DNA of 39,123 nt, taken from contig CALVXH010000006.1 in assembly GCA_944368945.1 (NCBI GenBank), forward strand, positions 1 through 39,123, read 5' to 3'. A model generated the notes under the pieces. It was not told the DNA's origin, did no database searches, and saw only the letters and a list, made by a program, of their open reading frames with translations. Positions 24,257 to 31,713 of the stretch are shown in pieces. The stretch comes from an uncultured Bacilli bacterium (lineage in GTDB: Bacteria > Bacillota_I > Bacilli_A > RFN20 > CAG-826). Numbering within the stretch: the stretch's first letter is position 1; the number at the start of each line of letters is the position of its first letter. A program made the translations under genes and the position numbers.

Positions 24257-25360
24257 TTATTTTTTGTAGATATAATAGGCATCTCCTATTGAGCCAAATT
24301 CTACATTAGCTGTTAATACTATTTCTTTAACTGCTTTTTCCATTAATGGAATAATATCAACTAACTCACCAGTAATATTTTTATTTGTTTCAAGAGCATC
24401 GATATAATCTTTTAAATAATATCTATATTCAAATGAATCTCTTTTTTCAACAAGTAAAGGATAGATTTTACTTGCTTCTCTTTTTTCTGGATGAGCTTCG
24501 AAATATTCTAAGATGTTACGAGTAGTTGCTAGTCTAATATCGGTATCCATATTAATTTTAGAAATACCACATGGAATGACTTCCCTTAATTGTTCAATTG
24601 GAATTCCATGTCCTTTGACTTGTCCACCTAAAGCATTTATTTCGTTAACAATATATTGAGGGACTAAACTTGATCCATGTGAAACTAATACAGCATCGAC
24701 ACCTTCATGTCTCATATTTTCCATTGTAGCAATTGCAATTTCTTTTCTTAAAACTACATTATCGCCTTTTACAGCACCATGCTTTGTTCCATAAGAAATA
24801 GCTAATAAGTCTACTTTTGTTCGTTTTAAGAAGTCTATGGCTGTCATTGGATTAGTATAAGTAGAACTAGCAGCAAAAACATGGTCTTCTTGGCCTGCTA
24901 AAACGCCAAGTTCGGCTTCTACAGAGACATCGTGTTTATGAGCAAATGTAGCAACTTTTTTAGCAAGAGCAACGTTTTCTTCGTATGGAAGAGAACTTCC
25001 ATCAATCATAACGCTATTGAATCCAGCATTAATACAAATTTTGCAAGTTTCAAAACTTCTACCATGATCAAGATGAAGTGAAACTGGAATAAATGTGTTT
25101 TCGGCTAATTTTTTAACATAAGTAGCAATGCGCTTTGCACCTAGTTTCTTTTCTTCTATTGTTCCATGAAGAAAATCTGGATTGCCACCTATAAAAGCAA
25201 GTCCAGGTTCAGCGACTTGAATGATAGCAGCGCAACGTAATTCTTCACATGCTTCGATTACAGCTTTTGCTTGACATAAAGCGTTGACGTTAAAGGCACC
25301 ATGAGCAATTTTATGATCACGTGCATAAGTTAAAATATCTTTTGATTTTATATATGGCAT
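24257..25360 (-). CDS. Class II (metal-dependent) fructose/tagatose-bisphosphate aldolase with a long C terminus
   Basis: Cleaves a ketose 1,6-bisphosphate to dihydroxyacetone phosphate and glyceraldehyde 3-phosphate. Zinc ligands and catalytic residues are in place: LHLDHG (Asp98, His99), VEAELG, SYGTKHG (His194), VSHGSS (His228) and SKINMDTD. It has 367 residues against about 285 for Bacillus FbaA or KbaY. The extra length is mostly a charged C-terminal region after the barrel, including a YRYYLKDYIDAL segment. AAAGGGGA precedes the ATG on the minus strand. It faces the NagA-PFK operon across a shared terminator. Glycolytic FbaA or a tagatose-bisphosphate enzyme are both possible. Confidence 0.9.
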   Translation of the reverse strand: MPYIKSKDILTYARDHKIAHGAFNVNALCQAKAVIEACEELRCAAIIQVAEPGLAFIGGNPDFLHGTIEEKKLGAKRIATYVKKLAENTFIPVSLHLDHGRSFETCKICINAGFNSVMIDGSSLPYEENVALAKKVATFAHKHDVSVEAELGVLAGQEDHVFAASSTYTNPMTAIDFLKRTKVDLLAISYGTKHGAVKGDNVVLRKEIAIATMENMRHEGVDAVLVSHGSSLVPQYIVNEINALGGQVKGHGIPIEQLREVIPCGISKINMDTDIRLATTRNILEYFEAHPEKREASKIYPLLVEKRDSFEYRYYLKDYIDALETNKNITGELVDIIPLMEKAVKEIVLTANVEFGSIGDAYYIYKK

Positions 25361-25511
25361 TTTTATTTCCCCTTTAACATCATTATCATATATTAAATAT
25401 TCTTTTACTAACGGAAATAGTGTGAAAAGTTAGGAAATATCAAAATCGCGTTTCGATAAAAGCAAAATTAAATTTCATATGAAATAACATTTGTTATTAT
25501 TTGCGATTTAT
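25361..25511. promoter_or_regulatory. Aldolase upstream region with palindromes
   Basis: ATTTCATATGAAAT (25472-25485) is a perfect palindrome and overlaps a second inverted repeat, AATAACA/TGTTATT (25483-25498). The latter could act as a weak terminator of the ATPase gene or as an operator. GCGTTTCGATAAA (25448-25460) resembles half of the candidate DeoR operator. TATGAT on the minus strand, near 25384-25389, is a possible -10 box for the aldolase. Confidence 0.45.
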
Positions 25512-28136
25512 TTAATAAAGTTCTGATTTTTTAAGATATAATTTTTTAGCAATTATTACTAAAGTTATATATAAAATAATGACTACAAATATATATAAGT
25601 AATATAAAGGCGAGATAGTTTCCAACAAAAGTATTTTATTTAAAGGTGAATAAATTAATATAAATACAACGCAAATAGAGACAACAAATGAAATCAACAT
25701 CATGATTGATGGTCTAGATTTTAATAGATTATTACCTGTTCTTAAGGAGATTATTACAATTAATTGACTAATGAATGATTCGAAGAACCAAAGTGTTTGG
25801 AATGCTAATATAAATGTAGAAGTATCACTTAATGAATTAAATGAACTATTAAATAAGTAAGGCAAGAAAATAAAATAATTAAATAAGAAAGTAGTTATAT
25901 CAAATATTGTTGATATTGGACCAAATATTAACATAAAAGGAATAATGCCTTTTGTTGAAAAGCTAACTGGTTTAGTAAGTAGTGCTTTATCGACATTATC
26001 ATTAATTAACGCTAAGCAAGATAAATCATAGATAATATTTAATAATAAAATATGGGTTGGTAAAATTGGGAAAAATGGTAAAAATATTGAAGCAAATAAA
26101 ATAGATATAATATTACCAAAGTTACTACTTATTGTAATTTTAATATATTTCATCATATTAAAATGAGTTTTTCTTCCTTCAATAATTGCATCAACCAATA
26201 TAGATAAATCTTGATTAAGCATAATTGCTTTTGAAGATTCTTTAGCAATATCACTAGCATTATTAACTGATATGCCAATATCACTAGCTTTTAAAGCTAA
26301 AGCATCATTAATTCCATCACCAATAAAGCCAACTTTATTGCCTAATTTTTTTAATGAAATAATAACTCTTTCTTTATTATCAGGACTTAATTTAGCAAAA
26401 ATATTTACGTTTTGCACAATTTTTAATAATTCTTCATCACTTAATGAATCAATATATTCTCCATCAATTACTTTAGGATCTTTAATATTTAATCTTTTTG
26501 CCAATGTTAAAGACACATTTTTATTATCACCAGTCAGTATTTTTAATTCGACTCCCAATTCTTTTAATTTTGTAATTGTTTCTAAAGAACTTTCTTTTAA
26601 TGGGTCATAAAAAGCTAAAAATCCAAGTAGAGTTAATTCTTGCTCATCATCTAAGGAAATAGTTTCATTAGTTACATTTTTAATTCCAACAAGTAATAAG
26701 CGATAGCCTTCTTTATTATATCTTTCATTGTCTTTTAAAATTTTTGATTTAATTTCTTCATCTATGTTAATTACTTTATTGTCTTTATAAATAGAAGAGG
26801 AGACTTTTAACATATCTTCAACACTTCCTTTTGTTATTAAGACATTTTGATTATTTTCTTTGATTAAAATTGAAAGTCTTCTTCTAGAAAAATCAAATGG
26901 AATTTCATCTAGTTTAGTGACGCCAATTAAATTAACTTGATCATTTGTTTCGTATTCATTAATGGCTTTATCAATTTGATTTTTTAATCCACTTTGAAAA
27001 TAAGAATTAAAGTAGGCGTATTTAAATAGAATCTCTTCATCGTTGTTAAATGAAATAATTTTCTCTAGTTTTGAAGCGTTTTCTGTAATAGTACCTGTTT
27101 TATCACTACATAAAATATTTATCGAACCTAAGTTATTAATTGATGAAAGATCTTTTATGATTAACTTTTCCTTCGCTAATTTTTTCCTTCCTTTAGCTAA
27201 GCAAGAAGCAACGATCATTGGAAGAAGTTCAGGAGTTAGACCAAGTGAAATAGTTAAAGCAAAAGCAATAGAATCAAGAATAGATTTCTTTGTTAAAATG
27301 TTAATAATAATTACTAAAGGAACAATGATTAATATCATTATGATAAATAATTTTGATATTTGATTAACACCTTTGTCAAAGGCGGTTTTTTCTTTTTTGC
27401 GTTTAGATTTAGTAATTTCACTAAAATATGTTTCGCTTCTAGTAGCAATTGTTAATACTTTTGCATTTCCACTAACAACACTAGAACCTTTAAAAAGGAT
27501 ATTGTTTATTTCAATTAAAGAATTTGTATTCTTATATACTTCACTTTTTTCTTTTGGAATATTTTCTCCAGTTAAACTTGACTCATCAATAAATAGGTCT
27601 TTACTATTTAATATTATTGCGTCTGTAGAAATAATATCTCCTTGAGAATAATAAATTATATCTCCTTTAACTAATGACGATATATCAGTTTCTTCTTTTA
27701 TTGAATCTCTTAAAACTGTAGAAGTAGAACTTACTTCTTTTAATAATTTATTAGTAGCAAAATATGAAGATAGTTCGTTAAATAAATGAATAATTCCACT
27801 TAAAATAATGATACCTAAAATAGTGGAGCATTCTAAATATGACCTTTCTTCTGGAGCACTAAAAATTACATCACTTAAAAAAGTAAATATATCAATTACA
27901 ATAAGAATTAAGCTAAATGGGTTGAAAAAAGAAGATATGATAATTTTTATTACATCATATTTATGTGTTTTTAACTTATGCTTTTTTAAATAATCTTCTT
28001 CTCTAGATTTAGCTTCTTCAATAGTTAAGCCTTTAGAAGTGTCAACATTAAATTCTTTTTCTAATTCTTTAATAGATAATTTACTTAGTCTTAAGTAATT
28101 TTCTTTAATCGTTATCTTTTTAACCTTTTTTGTCAT
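25512..28136 (-). CDS. mgtA: MgtA-type magnesium-transporting P-type ATPase
   Basis: P3B-type ATPase of 874 residues, in the family's size range, that imports Mg2+ at the cost of ATP. Features in order: N-terminal cytoplasmic region, two helices around 65-120, actuator domain with SSLTGENIP, helices with SLGLTPELLPMIV (close to the MgtA TPEMLPMIV motif), phosphorylated Asp345 in CSDKTGT, the nucleotide domain, then LTGDNK, GFIGDGINDALAL and a last hydrophobic block with LPTHILLLNIIYDLSCL. AAAAGGAGG lies upstream of the ATG. An M-box riboswitch and terminator precede it, which independently supports magnesium as substrate. Confidence 0.94.
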   Translation of the reverse strand: MTKKVKKITIKENYLRLSKLSIKELEKEFNVDTSKGLTIEEAKSREEDYLKKHKLKTHKYDVIKIIISSFFNPFSLILIVIDIFTFLSDVIFSAPEERSYLECSTILGIIILSGIIHLFNELSSYFATNKLLKEVSSTSTVLRDSIKEETDISSLVKGDIIYYSQGDIISTDAIILNSKDLFIDESSLTGENIPKEKSEVYKNTNSLIEINNILFKGSSVVSGNAKVLTIATRSETYFSEITKSKRKKEKTAFDKGVNQISKLFIIMILIIVPLVIIINILTKKSILDSIAFALTISLGLTPELLPMIVASCLAKGRKKLAKEKLIIKDLSSINNLGSINILCSDKTGTITENASKLEKIISFNNDEEILFKYAYFNSYFQSGLKNQIDKAINEYETNDQVNLIGVTKLDEIPFDFSRRRLSILIKENNQNVLITKGSVEDMLKVSSSIYKDNKVINIDEEIKSKILKDNERYNKEGYRLLLVGIKNVTNETISLDDEQELTLLGFLAFYDPLKESSLETITKLKELGVELKILTGDNKNVSLTLAKRLNIKDPKVIDGEYIDSLSDEELLKIVQNVNIFAKLSPDNKERVIISLKKLGNKVGFIGDGINDALALKASDIGISVNNASDIAKESSKAIMLNQDLSILVDAIIEGRKTHFNMMKYIKITISSNFGNIISILFASIFLPFFPILPTHILLLNIIYDLSCLALINDNVDKALLTKPVSFSTKGIIPFMLIFGPISTIFDITTFLFNYFIFLPYLFNSSFNSLSDTSTFILAFQTLWFFESFISQLIVIISLRTGNNLLKSRPSIMMLISFVVSICVVFILIYSPLNKILLLETISPLYYLYIFVVIILYITLVIIAKKLYLKKSELY

Positions 28137-28189
28137 ATTCGTACCTCCTTTTAATAGAAGATAGATTTATGCAAAGTTTGTATAAGGTT

Positions 28190-28239
28190 ATCTATTCTTT
28201 GATAGGTAAATAAAAAACCTATCAAAGAATAGATAGGTT
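28190..28239 (-). terminator. M-box expression platform: intrinsic terminator plus a mirrored overlapping hairpin
   Basis: On the minus strand AACCTATC (28239-28232) pairs with GATAGGTT (28223-28216) across eight bases, followed by a T run (28217-28212). The right half of this hairpin is also part of a larger 18-base perfect inverted repeat (arms 28218-28235 and 28190-28207) whose loop contains the T run. It could form only in read-through RNA and lies about 55 bases before the mgtA start. Confidence 0.8.
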
Positions 28240-28242
28240 CAA

Positions 28243-28410
28243 ATTTAAAAGTAATAAAAGTACAAACTTTAACTTTATTAGGCGGTGAAACTATGTTATT
28301 TTTGGCCTTAATACGACCAAAACTTTTCAAACCGATTTTTAAAGTCTCCTTTAAAGTCGGCAATAGTCCGTATCCCAATATGAGCCTCATCTACCTTTTA
28401 GACTCCTTCA
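28243..28410 (-). promoter_or_regulatory. M-box (ykoK) magnesium riboswitch
   Basis: Minus-strand sequence contains GATGAGGCTC, then GGGATACGGACTATTGCC and, near the 3' end, ACCGCCTAATAAAG. These resemble, in the same order, the conserved M-box blocks GGUGAGGCUCC, GGAGAUACGCUGCUGCC and GCUAAAGCUC. It is directly followed by a terminator and the MgtA gene. At high magnesium the family folds to favour termination. A short ORF overlapping this region on the same strand is spurious. Confidence 0.85.
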
Positions 28411-28626
28411 TATTAACTGTTATTTATATAGTTGTAAAGAGATGTAATAAAAATTAAGGTTTATTTGATTTTGAACTTTTATAAATTTAAATTAGTATTA
28501 CTTAGGGGTTAAAAGTTAAATAAATATCATAATAAGAGCTTATAATTTCATTTTGAAATATTCTTTGTCTTATTGTAAGCAAATTTACGCTTTAAAAATG
28601 CAAGTTTAAGTAAAAAATAAAAAAAT

Positions 28627-28640
28627 TGAAAGCGCTTTCA
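28627..28640. promoter_or_regulatory. Perfect cre palindrome (CcpA/LacI family)
   Basis: TGAAAGCGCTTTCA is a perfect 14-base palindrome and an exact match to the cre consensus, about 108 bases before the lipoprotein start. It indicates carbon-catabolite control of the second glycan operon. Confidence 0.82.
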
Positions 28641-28669
28641 TTATCATAAAAATAAAGTAAAAGCGCGTG

Positions 28670-28699
28670 TTTACTTAATTAATAATATTTCATTATATG
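28670..28699 (+). promoter_or_regulatory. Candidate promoter of the second glycan operon
   Basis: TTTACT (28670-28675) and TTATAT (28693-28698) at 17-base spacing. The match is moderate; an alternative -35 is TTGAAA at 28626, inside the cre site. Confidence 0.35.
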
Positions 28700-28748
28700 T
28701 AAATTAAATGAAAAGCAAATTATGCATTAGGAGGATAATTGCGAAAAT

Positions 28749-31664
28749 ATGAAACGTATGAAAAAAATATCAGTCGCCTTATTAAGCGTAGCAATGGTTT
28801 GTTCACCAATTTTATCATCATGTGGTGGAAACGAACAACAAGAGGAACCTGCTGAGGTTACACTTAAAAGCATTGCTATTACAACACAACCTAATAAGAC
28901 TGATTATGAAGTTGGTGACATTTTTGATCCAACAGGAATGGTAGTTACTGCTAATTATAGTGATGGCAGTAGTGAAGTTGTAACAGATTATAGTTATTCT
29001 AAATTACCATTAGATGAATCAGATACAAAAGTTACAATTTCTTATAAAGGAAAGAGTGCAACTGTAGCTATTACAGTTAAATTTGTTTTGAAAGTAAAAA
29101 GTATTGAAGTTGAAACAATGCCTACAAAAACAAATTATGTTATTGGAGAAACATTTGATCCAACTGGTATGAAAATAACAGCTCGTTGGACTGATGATAC
29201 TAAAACAACTGTCTCAGATTATACTATTGATAAAACTGGACCTTTAACAAAAGAAGATACTACAATCACTATTTCATATGAAGGATTTTCTACAACTATT
29301 AATATTACTGTAGAAGATGAAAAAGTAGTTGGCCTTGAAATTACTAAAAACCCTACAAAAATGGCATATTTAGTAGGAGAAACATTTGATCCAACAGGCA
29401 TGGAAATTTCTACAGTTTCTAATGCAGGGAATAAAGTTGCTGTTGATATGAGTACTGTTAGCTATGATAAAACTGAACCTTTAACCTTAGAAGATACTAC
29501 AATCACATTCACATACAATAGCACAATGACAGTACAATTAACAATTTCTGTAAGTGAAGCAAAACTTATTGGAATTAAAGTAATTAGTATGCCAACAAAA
29601 ACTGAGTATAGAAGTGGTGATTACTTTGACCCAAGTGGTATGAAAATTGGCGCTGTATATGAAGGTGATAAAGTTGAAGAAATACAAAGCTTTACATATG
29701 ATAAAAAATCTCCATTAACTGTAGAAGATACAGTAGTAACGATTAGTTATGGTGGTTTCACTTGTGAAGTAGAAATTACTGTTAATGCAAAAATTGTTAG
29801 TGTTGATGTTGATGCTATTGAAACTATTAGAGTTGAAGCTGAGGATTTAGATACTAGTAATGCAACATTAAGAGATGATTTTATTGCCGCAGGAAGAGGA
29901 TTTATCGAAAATGGCGCAGATGCAAGTAATGGACAAAACATTTGTGGATATAATCCAGGAAGTTATTTTGAAATTCCAATTTCAAGTGATAAAGATTGCG
30001 AAATTATTATTGTTGCAAGAATGAGTGATACAAATCTTAATTACAAAATTAATGATGGACTTGAATTCAAAGTTGATGATGATGTATTAACTGCTGATGA
30101 TGTTCAATTTGAATATAATGGTGGCCAAGATTATTGGAATTGGAAAGAATTTAAAGTTGGAAAAGTAAACTTAAGTGCTGGTAAGCATACATTTAGAATA
30201 ACTTCAAAAGCTGAAAGACCAAACTTAGATTGCTTTGATTTCATGGTTGTAAAATATGGTGATGATGTCGCTGAGAAAAAGGCAACAAAATTAACATTAA
30301 AGACAGAACCTACAAAATTAAATTATGAAGTAGGTGAAACTTTTGATCCAACTGGTATGGTAATTGAAGCTACTTATAATGACTATACTACAAAAGAATT
30401 AACATCTGATGAATATACTATAGATAAAACAGGACCTTTAACAGAGGCTGATGATAAAGTCACTTTATCTTATGATGGATTGACATTGGAAATTCCAATT
30501 GTTGTTGGAAAGGAATATGACGTTAAAATTAATGGCTTAGGTGATAAGAGATTTGAAGCAGAAGATTTAGATACAACTGATTTTATAATGAGACCAGAAT
30601 ACTCTATTGACCAAGGATATGTTGTAAATAGTTCTGATTCAAGTGATGGCAAATCAATTGAGAGATTTGATGTTGGTTCAAAAACTTCAATGGACATTTA
30701 TGTTGGTGAAGATAGCAAAGTTAATTTAACAATGAATGTTTCTTATTATGATAATGCCGTTTTTGATGATTTAGTAACTGTAAAACTTGATGATGAAGTT
30801 TTAACATCAAATAATCCAGAACTTGGACATAGATATGATGGTGATTATTATAATTGGCAAATTGTAAATTATGGTATTCTTGATTTAGCAAAAGGAGATC
30901 ACACATTAACTATTGAATTTACTGGTGGTTACCCAAATCTTGATTATATTAATTTCAATACAATTCAATATGGTGAAGAAGCTACTGAACATACATTAGA
31001 GTCGATGTATGTAAAAGAAAATCCTGCAAAAGTTACTTATTTAGCCGGAGAAACTTTTGATCCAACTGGAATGGTTATCATAGGAAAATTTAGTGATTCT
31101 TTAGAAGAAGAAATTAAGGATTATACAATATTAAATGAAGAACCATTAACCACTGAAGACAAAAGTGTAACTATTAAAAGCGGTGAAATTACATGTGAAG
31201 TCACAATCAATGTAAGAAGTGATGTTGATTTTAAAATTGCAGAAGCAACTGAATATAAATTCGAAGCCGAGAATGTTGATAAAACATTTATTACAAGTGA
31301 TGGTGGAGATTTTGTTGAAGTAAGTGGAGCTGTTAGTAGCAATGAAAGAAATTTAGGACACGTTGCTGGCGGACATACTGAAATATTATTTTCAACAAGT
31401 GAAGAATTTAATCTAACAATTGATGTATTAATTGCTCATCCTGAAGCTAAAAAAGTTTCAGAACAAGTTAAAAACTTTATAGTTGATGGAAAAGTTATTA
31501 CTTATGAAGATCAAACTTTGGGCGCAACTGATGGTAACCAATATTGGAACTATAAGACCGTTACATTAAACGTTGGAAAATTAGAAAAAGGAAACCATAC
31601 ATTCGAAATTGAATTTAATGGTGGTGGTAATTACGATTACTTCAACTTTAAATTTACAAAATAA
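28749..31664 (+). CDS. Surface lipoprotein with six Ig-like and three CBM6/35-like domains
   Basis: A 971-residue lipoprotein (lipobox LSSC, Cys25) without a catalytic domain that I can recognise. Bacterial Ig-like modules carry the recurrent 'P-K-x-x-Y-x-x-G-E-x-F-D-P-T-G-M' phrase at about 37-114, 116-192, 193-271, 272-351, 514-590 and 750-825. Between and after the last ones lie three beta-sandwich modules (about 355-506, 595-745, 830-971), each opening with a 'xxxEAExxD' strand and holding the 'YWNWKEF / YYNWQIV / YWNYKTV' motif and a 'GxHTFxI/GDHTLTI' strand, as in CBM6/CBM35 galactose-binding-like folds. It likely holds a polysaccharide near the cell for the GH3 encoded 49 bases downstream. 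A second ATG (residue 4) is an alternative start. Confidence 0.85.
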   Translation: MKRMKKISVALLSVAMVCSPILSSCGGNEQQEEPAEVTLKSIAITTQPNKTDYEVGDIFDPTGMVVTANYSDGSSEVVTDYSYSKLPLDESDTKVTISYKGKSATVAITVKFVLKVKSIEVETMPTKTNYVIGETFDPTGMKITARWTDDTKTTVSDYTIDKTGPLTKEDTTITISYEGFSTTINITVEDEKVVGLEITKNPTKMAYLVGETFDPTGMEISTVSNAGNKVAVDMSTVSYDKTEPLTLEDTTITFTYNSTMTVQLTISVSEAKLIGIKVISMPTKTEYRSGDYFDPSGMKIGAVYEGDKVEEIQSFTYDKKSPLTVEDTVVTISYGGFTCEVEITVNAKIVSVDVDAIETIRVEAEDLDTSNATLRDDFIAAGRGFIENGADASNGQNICGYNPGSYFEIPISSDKDCEIIIVARMSDTNLNYKINDGLEFKVDDDVLTADDVQFEYNGGQDYWNWKEFKVGKVNLSAGKHTFRITSKAERPNLDCFDFMVVKYGDDVAEKKATKLTLKTEPTKLNYEVGETFDPTGMVIEATYNDYTTKELTSDEYTIDKTGPLTEADDKVTLSYDGLTLEIPIVVGKEYDVKINGLGDKRFEAEDLDTTDFIMRPEYSIDQGYVVNSSDSSDGKSIERFDVGSKTSMDIYVGEDSKVNLTMNVSYYDNAVFDDLVTVKLDDEVLTSNNPELGHRYDGDYYNWQIVNYGILDLAKGDHTLTIEFTGGYPNLDYINFNTIQYGEEATEHTLESMYVKENPAKVTYLAGETFDPTGMVIIGKFSDSLEEEIKDYTILNEEPLTTEDKSVTIKSGEITCEVTINVRSDVDFKIAEATEYKFEAENVDKTFITSDGGDFVEVSGAVSSNERNLGHVAGGHTEILFSTSEEFNLTIDVLIAHPEAKKVSEQVKNFIVDGKVITYEDQTLGATDGNQYWNYKTVTLNVGKLEKGNHTFEIEFNGGGNYDYFNFKFTK
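28857..31215 (+). repeat. Six Ig-like protein repeats, four in tandem
   Basis: Units begin near 28857, 29094, 29326, 29563, 30289 and 30990, each about 75-80 residues. The GETFDPTGM block is recoded with different synonymous codons in places, so the repeats are not freshly copied. Confidence 0.8.
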
Positions 31665-31665
31665 T

Positions 31666-31689
31666 AAGTAGGAAGTTCGCTTCCTACTT
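31666..31689 (+). other. Intercistronic hairpin with a TTCG loop
   Basis: AAGTAGGAAG and CTTCCTACTT are perfect ten-base arms around TTCG, starting just after the lipoprotein stop. No T run follows, so it is more likely an mRNA-stabilising or processing hairpin than a full terminator. Confidence 0.7.
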
Positions 31690-31713
31690 AGTTAATTAAA
31701 GAAAGGATAATTT

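Larger units (their letters stand above)
28411..28748 (+). other. Gene-free region between the M-box and the second glycan operon
   Basis: It holds the divergent promoters of the mgtA leader (minus) and the lipoprotein operon (plus), with the cre site and candidate promoter listed separately. AGGAGGA at 28729-28735 is the ribosome-binding site for the lipoprotein, 13 bases before its ATG. Nothing else was recognised. Confidence 0.6.

Noticed and set aside
26272-27993. Several plus-strand ORFs of 60-110 residues opposite mgtA
   Set aside because: They are antisense to a well-conserved P-type ATPase, have no ribosome-binding sites and show low-complexity composition.
28151-28390. 79-residue ORF on the minus strand upstream of mgtA
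   Set aside because: It lies inside the M-box riboswitch and its terminator. The apparent protein is just translated RNA structure.
28857-29800. Ig-like repeats considered as a CRISPR-like or DNA repeat array
   Set aside because: The periodicity of about 235 bases is protein-level, continuous in one reading frame and has diverged codons.
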